Shown piece by piece: positions 47,968 through 57,459 of a stretch of DNA of 64,000 nt (position 1 is its first letter; each line of letters starts with the position of its first letter). This DNA is from Arthrobacter sp. EM1 (GTDB taxonomy: Bacteria > Actinomycetota > Actinomycetes > Actinomycetales > Micrococcaceae): contig NZ_CP124836.1 in the NCBI RefSeq assembly GCF_029964055.1, forward strand, positions 1,116,001 to 1,180,000, given 5' to 3'. The notes below the pieces were generated by a model. It was not told where the DNA came from. It made no database searches and saw nothing but the letters and a program-made list of their open reading frames with translations. The translations under genes and the position numbers were made by a program.

Positions 47968-49353
47968 TCAGCCGTGCAGGGGCTTGCCGGCCAGAGCCAG
48001 GTGGGCTTCGCCCAGGGCCTCGTTCTGGGTCGGGTGGGCGTGGACCAGCTGGGCCACGTCCTCCGGGTAAGCTTCCCAGTTCACGATCAGCTGGGCCTCG
48101 CCGATCTGCTCGCCCATGCGGGAGCCGATCATGTGAACGCCGACGACGGGGCCGTCCTTCTGGCGGACCAGCTTCACTAGTCCGCTGGTGCCCAGGATGG
48201 AGCTCTTGCCGTTGCCGGCGAGGTTGTATTCCTGGATCTGGACCTGGTCGTCACCGAACTTGGCCTTTGCGGCCTTCTCGGTGTAGCCGACAGTCGCGAT
48301 TTCCGGCTCGGAGTAGGTGACCTTGGGGATGTTGACGTCCTCGACGACTACCGGCTTCAGGCCGGCGATTTCCTCGGCAACAAAAATGCCCTGCTGGTAG
48401 CCGCGGTGCGCCAGCTGCACGCCCGGGACAATGTCACCGACGGCATAGACGTTGCCTACACCGGTGTGCAGGCGCTCGTTGGTGATAACAAAGCCGCGGT
48501 CGATGTTCAGCCCGGCTTCCTCGTAGCCGAGGTTGGCCGTGACGGGTCCGCGTCCGACGGCCACGAGCATAAGGTCCGCCTCGAAGGTCTTGCCGTCCAC
48601 GAGGGTGACCTTCACGCCGTCGTCGTTCTGCTCGACGCCCTGGAAGAAGGTGCCGGTGGAGAACTTGATGCCGCGCTTCTTGAAGGCACGCTCGAAGGCC
48701 TTGACGATCGTGGCGTCCTCGTTGGGAACCAGCGAGGGCAGGCCTTCGATGATGGTGACGTCGACGCCGAAGGACTTCCAGACGGAAGCGAACTCGACGC
48801 CGATCACGCCGCCGCCCAGAATGATCGCGCTCTTAGGGATGTAGTCCATGGTGAGGGCTTCGTCGGAGGTGATTACCTTGCCGCCGATTTCCAGCCCCGG
48901 CAGGGAACGGGAGTAGGACCCGGTCGCGAGGACGATGTTCTTGCCCTTGTAGGCGGTCCCGTTCACCACGACGGTGTCGGTGCCCTGGAGCTTGCCCTCG
49001 CCTTCGATGACGGTGATGGCCTTCTTGGACTTGATCAGACCCTGCAGGCCCTTGTACTTGCCCGCGATGATGCCGTCCTTGTAGGCGTTCACAGCTGTGA
49101 TGTCGATGCTGTCGAGCGTGACGTTGACGCCGTACTTTGCCGAATCGCGGGCGTGGTCTGCCAGTTCCGCGGAGTGCAGCAGGGCCTTGGTGGGGATACA
49201 GCCGTTGTGCAGGCAGGTCCCGCCGAGCTTGCCCTTTTCGATCAGGCCAACGGTAAGGCCGAGCTGAACGGCACGCAGGGCAGTGGCGTAGCCGCCGCTG
49301 CCGCCGCCGAGTACCAGGATGTCGAATTCTTGCGCAGTTGCCTGATCGGCCAC
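47968..49353 (-). CDS. lpdA: dihydrolipoamide dehydrogenase (E3)
   Basis: Flavoprotein that reoxidises lipoyl groups of 2-oxo acid dehydrogenases with NAD. The FAD motif FDILVLGGGSGGYATALRA is at the N-terminus, and the redox disulfide is GGTCLHNGCIPTK. The NAD motif is AIILGGGVIGVEFAS, and the C-terminal interface has HAHPTQNEALGEA. The GTG at 49353 (MADQATAQEF) has GGGAG eight bases upstream and gives 461 residues. An in-frame extension of 33 codons is not conserved. It serves the adjacent E2. Confidence 0.96.
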   Translation of the reverse strand: MADQATAQEFDILVLGGGSGGYATALRAVQLGLTVGLIEKGKLGGTCLHNGCIPTKALLHSAELADHARDSAKYGVNVTLDSIDITAVNAYKDGIIAGKYKGLQGLIKSKKAITVIEGEGKLQGTDTVVVNGTAYKGKNIVLATGSYSRSLPGLEIGGKVITSDEALTMDYIPKSAIILGGGVIGVEFASVWKSFGVDVTIIEGLPSLVPNEDATIVKAFERAFKKRGIKFSTGTFFQGVEQNDDGVKVTLVDGKTFEADLMLVAVGRGPVTANLGYEEAGLNIDRGFVITNERLHTGVGNVYAVGDIVPGVQLAHRGYQQGIFVAEEIAGLKPVVVEDVNIPKVTYSEPEIATVGYTEKAAKAKFGDDQVQIQEYNLAGNGKSSILGTSGLVKLVRQKDGPVVGVHMIGSRMGEQIGEAQLIVNWEAYPEDVAQLVHAHPTQNEALGEAHLALAGKPLHG

Positions 49354-49610
49354 TAAAACGCTCCCTCGCGTGAACGATGACACGGGAGTACGCATCATCT
49401 GGTCTTGGAATGTCCCTGCTGCGATTATGCCAGCGGGGCCGTTCCCTTTCATTTGTGACTACCGCAGTTCACCTTAGCGAACCACTTATACATGCTCCAC
49501 CTTGCCATGGCGTTTGTGGAGGGCTTGTGTCCAGACTCACGCGCCCTGGTGAGCGGGGCGCCACGCCCTGCTCACCAGGGCGTGTGCCCGCCCGGCGCTG
49601 CGTCCGGTGC
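49354..49610. other. pepA-lpdA intergenic region
   Basis: This 257-bp stretch holds the pepA terminator (49542-49582) and the upstream region of lpdA. No further gene is visible. Confidence 0.6.
49542..49582 (-). terminator. terminator hairpin after pepA
   Basis: CGCCCTGGTGAGC (49542-49554) pairs perfectly with GCTCACCAGGGCG (49570-49582). Confidence 0.8.
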
Positions 49611-51137
49611 CTAGCTGGACTTGGCGAGGATGTCCTCGACGTAGGCCACCAGGGTGCGCACGGTAGAGCCGGTGCCCTGTTTGTGGTTATAGCCGTAGGG
49701 GCTGCCGTTGTTGAATGACGGCCCGGCGATGTCGATGTGGGCCCACGGAATCTGCTCGCCGTCCTTGCCCTTGCCGACGAATTCGCGCAGGAAGACGGCC
49801 GCGGTCATCATGCCGCCGTGGCGTTCGCCGATGTTGGCAATGTCGGCGACCTGTGACTCAAGGCTCGGGCGCAGTTCTTCGGGAAGCGGCATCGGCCAGA
49901 CGAGCTCGCCGGCGCGGTCAGCTGCGGTCTTGAGCGCGCCGGTGACGGACTCGGAGCCCATCACGCCGGCGGTGCGGTCACCGAGGGCGATGAGCTGCGC
50001 CCCGGTGAGTGTGGCGACATCGATGATGGCGTCCGGGTATTCCTGGCTGGCGGCGACGATGCCGTCCGCCATGACCAGACGGCCCTCGGCATCGGTGTTC
50101 AGGACTTCGACGGTCTTGCCGCCGAAGATGGTCAGGACGTCGGCGGGACGCTGCGCAGCGCCGGAGGGCATGTTCTCCGCGATGCAGAGCCAGGCGGTGG
50201 CCTTGACCGGCAGGCCGAGGCCCGCGATGGCCAGGACGGTGTTCAGTACGACGGCGGCGCCCGCCATGTCGGACTTCATGTCACCCATGCCAAGGTGCGG
50301 CTTGAGTGAGATTCCGCCGGTGTCAAAGGTAATACCCTTGCCCACAAGGGCGATTTTGGCGGTGGCCCTGGCGGGGGAGTATTCGACCTTGACCAGGCGG
50401 GGCTGCCGGGTGGAGCCCTTGCCGACGCCGAGGATTCCGCCGAACCCGTCCTTTTCCAGGCGCTTCTCGTCCCAGACGGTCACCTTGACCGGCAGGCCCT
50501 TGGACAGGTCCTTGGCTGCTTCCGCAAAGGACTCGGGGAAGAGGTGGCTCGGCGGCTGGTTAACCAGCGAGCGGGTCGCGTTGACGGCCTTGCCGATCAG
50601 GGCCGCGCGTTCCAGGACCGCCTTGAGACCCTTGTCTGCGGCAAAATCCGTGGCTATCAGAACGTTTTTCACCGGTTCGTTCAGGCCGTCCGTGGATGAA
50701 CGGTATTCGGAGAAGGAGTAGGCGCCCATCGCTGCGCCCTCGGCGACGGCGGCAACATCGCCGAGCGAGGTCGTCGGAAACGCCACTGTGACCGTGCCGA
50801 GTCCCGCCAGTTGGCGGACCGCCGAGCCGGCGGCGCGGCGGAGGGCTTCCTCGGTGAGCGGCTGCGCTGCGGACACTTTTCCGACGCCGGCGAGCACGAG
50901 GACTTTCGCCCCTGCCTCGCCCAGGCCCGGGAGGCGGTGGGCCTGGTCCGCTGCGCCGGTGATGCCAAGAACACTCAGTGAGTCCGCGAGGGCTTCGGCG
51001 GCCTTGGCGGTCAGGGGGTTGCTCAACAGGACGGGACCGTCGGCGCCCTGCCCCACTCCGATTACCAGGGCATCGCTGGGGGACTTCTTCAGGTCCCCTG
51101 CAACCGCACTAAGTTTGACTTCACTATTCTTGACCAC
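49611..51137 (-). CDS. pepA: leucyl aminopeptidase PepA (M17)
   Basis: Cytosolic two-metal aminopeptidase that removes N-terminal residues from peptides. Metal and catalytic motifs are VGKGITFDTGGISLKP, MGDMKSDMAGAA and the M17 signature NTDAEGRLVMAD, with DVATLTGAQ after. A GTG at 51137 (VKNSEVKLSAV) has GAGGA at suitable distance and gives about 508 residues; a TTG at 51152 would add five residues. It lies in the same orientation as lpdA and E2 and is divergent from the PAC2 gene. Confidence 0.95.
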   Translation of the reverse strand: MVKNSEVKLSAVAGDLKKSPSDALVIGVGQGADGPVLLSNPLTAKAAEALADSLSVLGITGAADQAHRLPGLGEAGAKVLVLAGVGKVSAAQPLTEEALRRAAGSAVRQLAGLGTVTVAFPTTSLGDVAAVAEGAAMGAYSFSEYRSSTDGLNEPVKNVLIATDFAADKGLKAVLERAALIGKAVNATRSLVNQPPSHLFPESFAEAAKDLSKGLPVKVTVWDEKRLEKDGFGGILGVGKGSTRQPRLVKVEYSPARATAKIALVGKGITFDTGGISLKPHLGMGDMKSDMAGAAVVLNTVLAIAGLGLPVKATAWLCIAENMPSGAAQRPADVLTIFGGKTVEVLNTDAEGRLVMADGIVAASQEYPDAIIDVATLTGAQLIALGDRTAGVMGSESVTGALKTAADRAGELVWPMPLPEELRPSLESQVADIANIGERHGGMMTAAVFLREFVGKGKDGEQIPWAHIDIAGPSFNNGSPYGYNHKQGTGSTVRTLVAYVEDILAKSS

Positions 51138-51429
51138 GAGGACAGTCCTCAATTCTTTGAGTTTTTGTGGGCAGGAACCGCATGTTCTTCCGTCCTGCCA
51201 TGGAACCTGGCCGTTGTCGGTTTGCGACGTAACCCGGGTGTCGCCAAGCCGTCATAAGGCCAGCTCCGATCGTAGTCTCTCCCCGGCGCGGGTGTTCAAT
51301 TGAATGAGAGCTGCGGCACACCGCGGACAGGAATGAGTACGTGCCAGGGCGTGTTGTACCGGATAACAGCGCCGACGCCCTCTTGGCGTGTCCGGCCGCT
51401 CCCACAGACTACGAGGAAAGGAACATGCC

Positions 51430-52368
51430 GTGTTTGAACGGATCTCTGGCTCCCTGCTGGACCCCGAATCGCTTTATCTGCGTGATGACGCGCTGTTCCA
51501 CAGCCCGGAACTGCGCGGACTGAACCTCGTGATGGGCTTCACCGGATTTGCCGATGCGGGTCACGTCGTCAGCCAGATCACCGGGGAACTGCTGGACACC
51601 CTGGATTCCGGCGTTGTCGCCGAATTCGACGCCGACCAACTGATGGACTACCGGAGCCGCCGCCCGCAGATCAGCTTCGTCGAGGACCACCTGCAGGACT
51701 ATCAGGCCCCGCGCCTTGCCCTCTATCGGCTGGTCGACGGGCTGGGCAGCCCATTCCTGTTCCTTGCCGGATTCGAGCCTGACCTGCAATGGGAGCGGTT
51801 TGCACGGGCCGTCATTGGCATCGTCGAGGCGCTTGATGTCAACCTCGTCACCTGGATCCATTCCATTCCCATGCCCGTACCCCACACCCGGCCGGTCGGC
51901 GTCACGGTGCACGGCAACCGGCCGGAGCTCATCGAGGGCATCTCGGTGTGGAAGCCCACCGTCGAGGTGCCGGCCGCCATCGGCCACCTCCTGGAACTTC
52001 GGCTGACGGAAGCCGGGCGCAACGTCGCCGGCTACGTGATGCACGTCCCGCACTACCTCGCCGAAGCCGAATACCCCACGGCCGCCGTCGCCGGACTCGA
52101 ATACCTGGGGGCGGCCACCTCGCTGATGCTGCCGGCTGACCGGCTTCGGGAAGCCGGGCGCGAAGTCGGACGCCAGATCGCCCAGCAGATTGACGCTTCC
52201 ACGGAGGTGCAGCAGGTGGTGTCCCGGCTCGAGACCCGCTATGACGAGAATGCCGAAGGTACCGTACGGCGTTCCCTGCTCGCCGACGAGAATGACCAGC
52301 TGCCCAACGCAGATGCCCTTGGCGCCGCCGTTGAGGCCTACCTGGCCCGTAAAGAACCCGGAGAATAA
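51430..52368 (+). CDS. PAC2 family protein
   Basis: A 312-residue protein of the PAC2 (proteasome assembly chaperone 2-like) family, seen widely in actinobacteria and archaea. The core has GFTGFADAGHVVSQITGELLDTL, FDADQLMDYRSRRPQISF, LFLAGFEPDLQWERFA and VGVTVHGNRPELI. The C-terminal helices are coiled and acidic. The GTG at 51430 (MFERISGS) follows AGGAAAGGA. Whether it aids proteasome assembly here is unproven; no proteasome genes are in the window. Confidence 0.9.
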   Translation: MFERISGSLLDPESLYLRDDALFHSPELRGLNLVMGFTGFADAGHVVSQITGELLDTLDSGVVAEFDADQLMDYRSRRPQISFVEDHLQDYQAPRLALYRLVDGLGSPFLFLAGFEPDLQWERFARAVIGIVEALDVNLVTWIHSIPMPVPHTRPVGVTVHGNRPELIEGISVWKPTVEVPAAIGHLLELRLTEAGRNVAGYVMHVPHYLAEAEYPTAAVAGLEYLGAATSLMLPADRLREAGREVGRQIAQQIDASTEVQQVVSRLETRYDENAEGTVRRSLLADENDQLPNADALGAAVEAYLARKEPGE

Positions 52369-52391
52369 ATACGATTTCTCCGTAGACTGGG

Positions 52392-52397
52392 CATAAT
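52392..52397 (+). promoter_or_regulatory. -10 element of leaderless MFS gene
   Basis: CATAAT lies six bases before the GTG at 52404; the GGAGG in between is too close to the start to work as a ribosome site. Confidence 0.5.
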
Positions 52398-52403
52398 GGA
52401 GGA

Positions 52404-53735
52404 GTGACCTCACCCCGCGCTTGGCTGATCTGGATCGTTGGTGTCTTCGCGTACCTCGTGGCGGTCAGCCAGCGCACCTCCTTCGGCGTTGTGGGGCTGG
52501 AAGCGACCGAGCGCTTCCATGCCAGCGCTGCCGAAATTTCCTTTTTCACCGTGCTGCAGCTGCTCGTCTACGCAGTCCTGCAGATACCTGTTGGCATTCT
52601 TGTGGACCGCTTCGGGTCGCGGGCCATGATCGCCGGCGGCGCAGTCCTGATGGGGCTCGGCCAGCTTCAGTTGGCGTTTGCCGAGAACATCCCGGGAGGG
52701 GTGCTGGGCCGGGTACTGGTCGGCGCCGGGGACGCGATGACGTTCATCTCGGTGATCCGGTTGATCCCGATCTGGTTTCCGCCCACCCGCGTCCCGCTGC
52801 TCACCCAGCTGACCGGAATGTCAGGCCAGCTTGGCCAGCTGTTCAGTGTGGTGCCGTTCGCTATGATCCTGCACCTCGCCGGCTGGACCCCCGCATTCCT
52901 GACGCTGGCGTCCATGTCAGCACTCGCCACGGTGCTTGTGCTGGTCCTGCTTCAGGACCTGCCACCCGGGCACCCCGCACCGCAGCCGAGCCAGGGCCTG
53001 CGCGCCACGGGGGTCAGCCTGTCGCACGCGTGGCGGCAGCCCGGCACCCGGTTGGGCCTCTGGAGCCACTTCACCGTCCAGTTCAGCGGTACCGTCTTCG
53101 CCATGACCTGGGGCTACCCGTTCCTGATCTCTGCCCAGGGCCTGGAAACCCCGACAGTGTCGGCGCTGCTGACCCTCTACGTGGCAGCGGCCATCGCCGC
53201 CGGACCGGTGATGGGCAGCTTCGTTGCCCGCCACCCGCTGCGGCGGTCCACCATGGTGCTGCTGATTTCCGCGGCCACTGCTGCGGCTTGGGCAGCTGTG
53301 CTGCTGATCCCGGGGCGCTCCCCGTTGTGGCTGCTGGCCGGACTGGTGGTGGTACTCGCCATCGGCGGCCCCGGTTCCATGATTGGCTTCGACTTCGCCC
53401 GCACGTTCAACCCGGCGCACCGGATCGGCACCGCCACCGGGATCGTGAATGTGGGCGGCTTTATCGCCTCCCTGATTGCGATCTACTTGATTGGCTTGAT
53501 CCTTGACGTCCTGTACGCGACCGGATTCTCCCGCGGCGAGCTGTACGGGCTCGATCCCTTCCGGATCGCCTTGAGCGTGCAGTTCCTGCTGCTGGCAGGC
53601 GGGGCAGGCGCCATTGTGATCATCCGCCGCAAGGTGCGCAGGCAGATGGCGGCACAGGGCGTTGTGGTCCGGCCGCTGCTGCGGGCACTCGCCGAGCAGC
53701 GCAGGCTCAGCGCGGAGCGTCGCCGCACACCCTGA
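52404..53735 (+). CDS. MFS transporter
   Basis: Major facilitator superfamily permease of 443 residues with twelve predicted helices. The loop between helices 2 and 3 reads GILVDRFGSRAMIAGG, the usual GxxxDRxGRR/K motif. The first helix is WLIWIVGVFAYLVAVSQRTSFG. A basic C-terminal tail of about 30 residues follows. Its substrate cannot be predicted. It follows the PAC2 gene by 35 bases but seems to have its own leaderless promoter. Confidence 0.88.
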   Translation: MTSPRAWLIWIVGVFAYLVAVSQRTSFGVVGLEATERFHASAAEISFFTVLQLLVYAVLQIPVGILVDRFGSRAMIAGGAVLMGLGQLQLAFAENIPGGVLGRVLVGAGDAMTFISVIRLIPIWFPPTRVPLLTQLTGMSGQLGQLFSVVPFAMILHLAGWTPAFLTLASMSALATVLVLVLLQDLPPGHPAPQPSQGLRATGVSLSHAWRQPGTRLGLWSHFTVQFSGTVFAMTWGYPFLISAQGLETPTVSALLTLYVAAAIAAGPVMGSFVARHPLRRSTMVLLISAATAAAWAAVLLIPGRSPLWLLAGLVVVLAIGGPGSMIGFDFARTFNPAHRIGTATGIVNVGGFIASLIAIYLIGLILDVLYATGFSRGELYGLDPFRIALSVQFLLLAGGAGAIVIIRRKVRRQMAAQGVVVRPLLRALAEQRRLSAERRRTP

Positions 53736-53827
53736 CCGCCAGCAGCTGCGCGGTTCGCCCGTGCGGGTTGTCCACATACGGGCAGGCGCCACTAACGCGG
53801 GACCGCGCGTACCGCGAGGCTGGTTGG

Positions 53828-55147
53828 ATGAAAGCACCCGATGACCTGAAAATATCCGGCCCGGAGGACATCCTCGGGTTTATCCCGCATTCCCTTGGCT
53901 ACTGGCCAGCCCACAGCCTCGTCGCCATAACAATGCAGGGCAAAAGGCTCGGAGCAACGCTGCGGGTAGACCTCCCCGGGAGCGCCGGCGGCCCCGGCAG
54001 GTCCGGCCCTGTCCGCCCGGTGGCCTTTGCCCGGACCGTGGCGTCCTACCTGGCGGCCGACGACGCGGCGGACGGCTCGCTGCTTGCGTTCTTTACCGAA
54101 ACGGACGGCGACGGCGCGCGGTGGGCTCCGCTGCTGGCTGAACTGGAGGACGCGCTGGCCGGCGCCGGAATGCCGGTACGGGATGCCTGGCTGGTCGGTT
54201 CCGGTTACTGGCGCAACGCCTACTGCCTCGACCCGTTGTGCTGCGCACCACCGGGACGTCCCGTGGAGGAAATCAGGAACAGCCGGCTTAACGCCGAGAT
54301 GGTCTTCCGCGGCAGTACCGTCGGCCCGGCGCCCGGCACCACCTCATCCCGGTCGCGGACGGGCGCGCCTGACCCTGCGGTGCTGGAAGCCCAGCGTGGC
54401 TGGGCGCGGCAGTTCGCCGCCCGCACCCGGGACAAGCTCCAGTTCAGCCAGGTCCTGGCAGTGTGGACGCAGGTGATAGCCGCCCCGGCGCCCGGGCCCA
54501 CACTCGCGGCGGGGCTCACCGGCTACCTCCGCGCCTCCCTGTGCGTTCCGTCCTGGCGTGACGCGGTGCTGGTAATGGCGGCGGCAGGGCAGGCGGCCGC
54601 GGAACGCGGTGCCGAGGACTTCGGTGTTTTTGCGGCCGCGGCGGCCTGCTCTCCGCCGGCAACCCTGTGTGCGACGCGGGCGCCGGCGCCCTTGCCACCG
54701 CTGGAAGGCTTTCCCGGCGAACGACAAAGCCGGAGGCCGGAACCCGACGGTGGACAGCGGCCGGACCAGGAAAGCCGCGGCGGGGGAGCCGGCCGTGAGC
54801 GTCCCGCGCAGCAACTGCAGGAGCTGCCAGGCTACGGCGAGATCCTCCTTGGGCTGGCACCCCAGCTGCCCGACTGGGCCGCGATGGCAGGCCTGGACCG
54901 GGTCCTGGAGCAGCTGGCTGCGGGCGGAGGCGAAGCCGCCGCCGCCGCACTCACCGGGCAGGGCTGGATTGAATGGTGCCGAGGCAAAGGGTCCTTTGCC
55001 GATGCGCTTTTCAGCCGGGCCACCGAGGAACATCCCGGATACCGCCTGGCGGAACTACTGGCGGAACTTGTCCGCCGCGGAACGCTGTGTGGCTGGGCGG
55101 GACGACGGGAGACAGCCTGGCAGCGTTTCGCGCCGGACGGCACCTGA
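53828..55147 (+). CDS. DUF4192 family protein
   Basis: A 439-residue protein with the family start LKISGPEDILGFIPHSLGYWPAHSLVAITM, then GATLRVDLP and AADDAADGSLLAFFTE. The C-terminal half includes the repeated-helix AAERGAEDFGVFAAAAACSPPATL and an acidic, Pro/Gly-rich insert (about 300-345). DUF4192 proteins occur near sigA or hrdB in many actinobacteria; their role is unknown. The ATG at 53828 (MKAPDDLKIS) is preferred; a longer in-frame start at 53768 is not conserved. GAGGCT six bases upstream could be a weak leaderless -10. Confidence 0.86.
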   Translation: MKAPDDLKISGPEDILGFIPHSLGYWPAHSLVAITMQGKRLGATLRVDLPGSAGGPGRSGPVRPVAFARTVASYLAADDAADGSLLAFFTETDGDGARWAPLLAELEDALAGAGMPVRDAWLVGSGYWRNAYCLDPLCCAPPGRPVEEIRNSRLNAEMVFRGSTVGPAPGTTSSRSRTGAPDPAVLEAQRGWARQFAARTRDKLQFSQVLAVWTQVIAAPAPGPTLAAGLTGYLRASLCVPSWRDAVLVMAAAGQAAAERGAEDFGVFAAAAACSPPATLCATRAPAPLPPLEGFPGERQSRRPEPDGGQRPDQESRGGGAGRERPAQQLQELPGYGEILLGLAPQLPDWAAMAGLDRVLEQLAAGGGEAAAAALTGQGWIEWCRGKGSFADALFSRATEEHPGYRLAELLAELVRRGTLCGWAGRRETAWQRFAPDGT

Positions 55148-55474
55148 GGCCCGCCGGTACCGGGCACCGGGGCGAAACCGAGGCTCCGGCTGTGACAGTG
55201 GCACGGTACCGGCGGCAGAAAACCATTCCGGGTGCCCTGCGGGTCCGTGCCGATTTCGAAATTCGTGAGACAATGGTTGCCGAGACCCGGTTGGGTCCGT
55301 GTATTAGGTGCTCGTTATGGACCTTGGAAACAGGGAACATTACGGTCGCTCCAGGAGTTCTACTCAGTGGCTCTGCTGGACGTGATCGCATCTGATGTCA
55401 AACACGGACTTGACAGGGTCATAGTGGTGTTGCCCGTATGGTGATTCCACAGACCGCCGCTAGAAAGGTTTTCT
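55148..55474. other. sigA upstream region without a gene
   Basis: This 327-bp gap holds promoter elements of the sigma factor gene: GGAAC-N18-GTT at 55334-55359 and TTGACA at 55410-55415. Short open frames here have no supported coding signal. Confidence 0.6.
55334..55359 (+). promoter_or_regulatory. candidate SigR/SigH-type promoter of sigA
   Basis: GGAAC (55334-55338), 18 bases, then GTT (55357-55359) matches the GGAA[TC]-N18-GTT form of promoters read by SigR of Streptomyces and SigH of mycobacteria. It would start a leader of about 110 bases before the GTG at 55475. Confidence 0.6.
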
Positions 55475-56803
<1,329 letters not shown>

Positions 56804-56816
56804 GGACAAACGCAGC

Positions 56817-56876
56817 AACGCGGAGTCGCACCCGGCCCGGCATCCACCAGGATGGGGCCGGACGCGGCTCCGCGTT
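56817..56876 (+). terminator. hairpin after sigA
   Basis: AACGCGGAG (56817-56825) pairs with CTCCGCGTT (56868-56876), and an inner CCGGCCC/GGGCCGG stem extends it. A T-run is lacking. Confidence 0.65.
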
Positions 56877-56939
56877 GATCGTTAAGCTTAGTGGTCGTTG
56901 AGCGCGTGGTGGTCTCTGCCGCGACGAACGCTAAGACCA

Positions 56940-56971
56940 AAATGGCCCCTCCGAATCCGGAGGGGCCATTT
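56940..56971. terminator. bidirectional terminator between sigA and DUF7455 gene
   Basis: AAATGGCCCCTCCG (56940-56953), loop AATC, and CGGAGGGGCCATTT (56958-56971) form a perfect 14-bp stem with A and T ends usable from both strands. Confidence 0.92.
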
Positions 56972-57000
56972 CTTGCTGGTCTAGTCGACCGGGTGCTGGT

Positions 57001-57222
57001 CTAGTCGACGGGGACCGGCGGCTTCTCGTGAAGGCGGCCGGTCTCATCGTGCCAGTCTGAGCTGAGCGGCCGTAGCGTCGGCTCCACGGCGCGGGCGTGG
57101 TGGCCGCAGAAAAGCAGCTCACCCCCGGAGGCGCCGAGAACAACCCGGACATATGCCTGTGCTCCGCAACGATCGCACCGGTCAACGGTGCTCAGTGTGC
57201 GGTCCGCAACTGCTGTTGTCAT
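57001..57222 (-). CDS. DUF7455 zinc-binding small protein
   Basis: A 73-residue protein, MTTAVADRTLSTVDRCDRCG at the start, with CDRC and FCGHH giving a likely four-ligand zinc site. The ATG at 57222 follows AAGGAGG; upstream in-frame sequence to 57294 is not family-like. TATATA and a GGTATACC palindrome (57243-57250) lie in its promoter area. Proteins of this kind are found near sigA or parE in many actinobacteria and have no known function. Confidence 0.87.
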   Translation of the reverse strand: MTTAVADRTLSTVDRCDRCGAQAYVRVVLGASGGELLFCGHHARAVEPTLRPLSSDWHDETGRLHEKPPVPVD

Positions 57223-57459
57223 GTTCGGCCTCCTTGGTAGATCGGTATACCTATATAACCAGCATTCGCAGCGAATCCATGGCTTGGATGGCACACTTTC
57301 GCTGTACGCGTATCACGTCTCGGTAACGCCCGTCGGAGCTTCGGGCTGTTGGGAGTGGCAGCACGCCGGCGGAGGGCACTCCGGCTAGGCTAGCAAGAGC
57401 GTCTAACAGCTTTGCCCGTCCGACGGCGACGGTCCCGTCCCTGAAGGAGTCCCCGCCCC
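57223..57459. other. DUF7455-parE divergent intergenic region
   Basis: This 237-bp gap contains the TATATA/GGTATACC region of the DUF7455 promoter (57243-57258) and the leader of parE. No gene is visible. Confidence 0.5.

Noticed and set aside
55232..55444. A 70-codon open frame in the sigA upstream region
   Set aside because: It has no ribosome site or family pattern and covers the candidate promoters.
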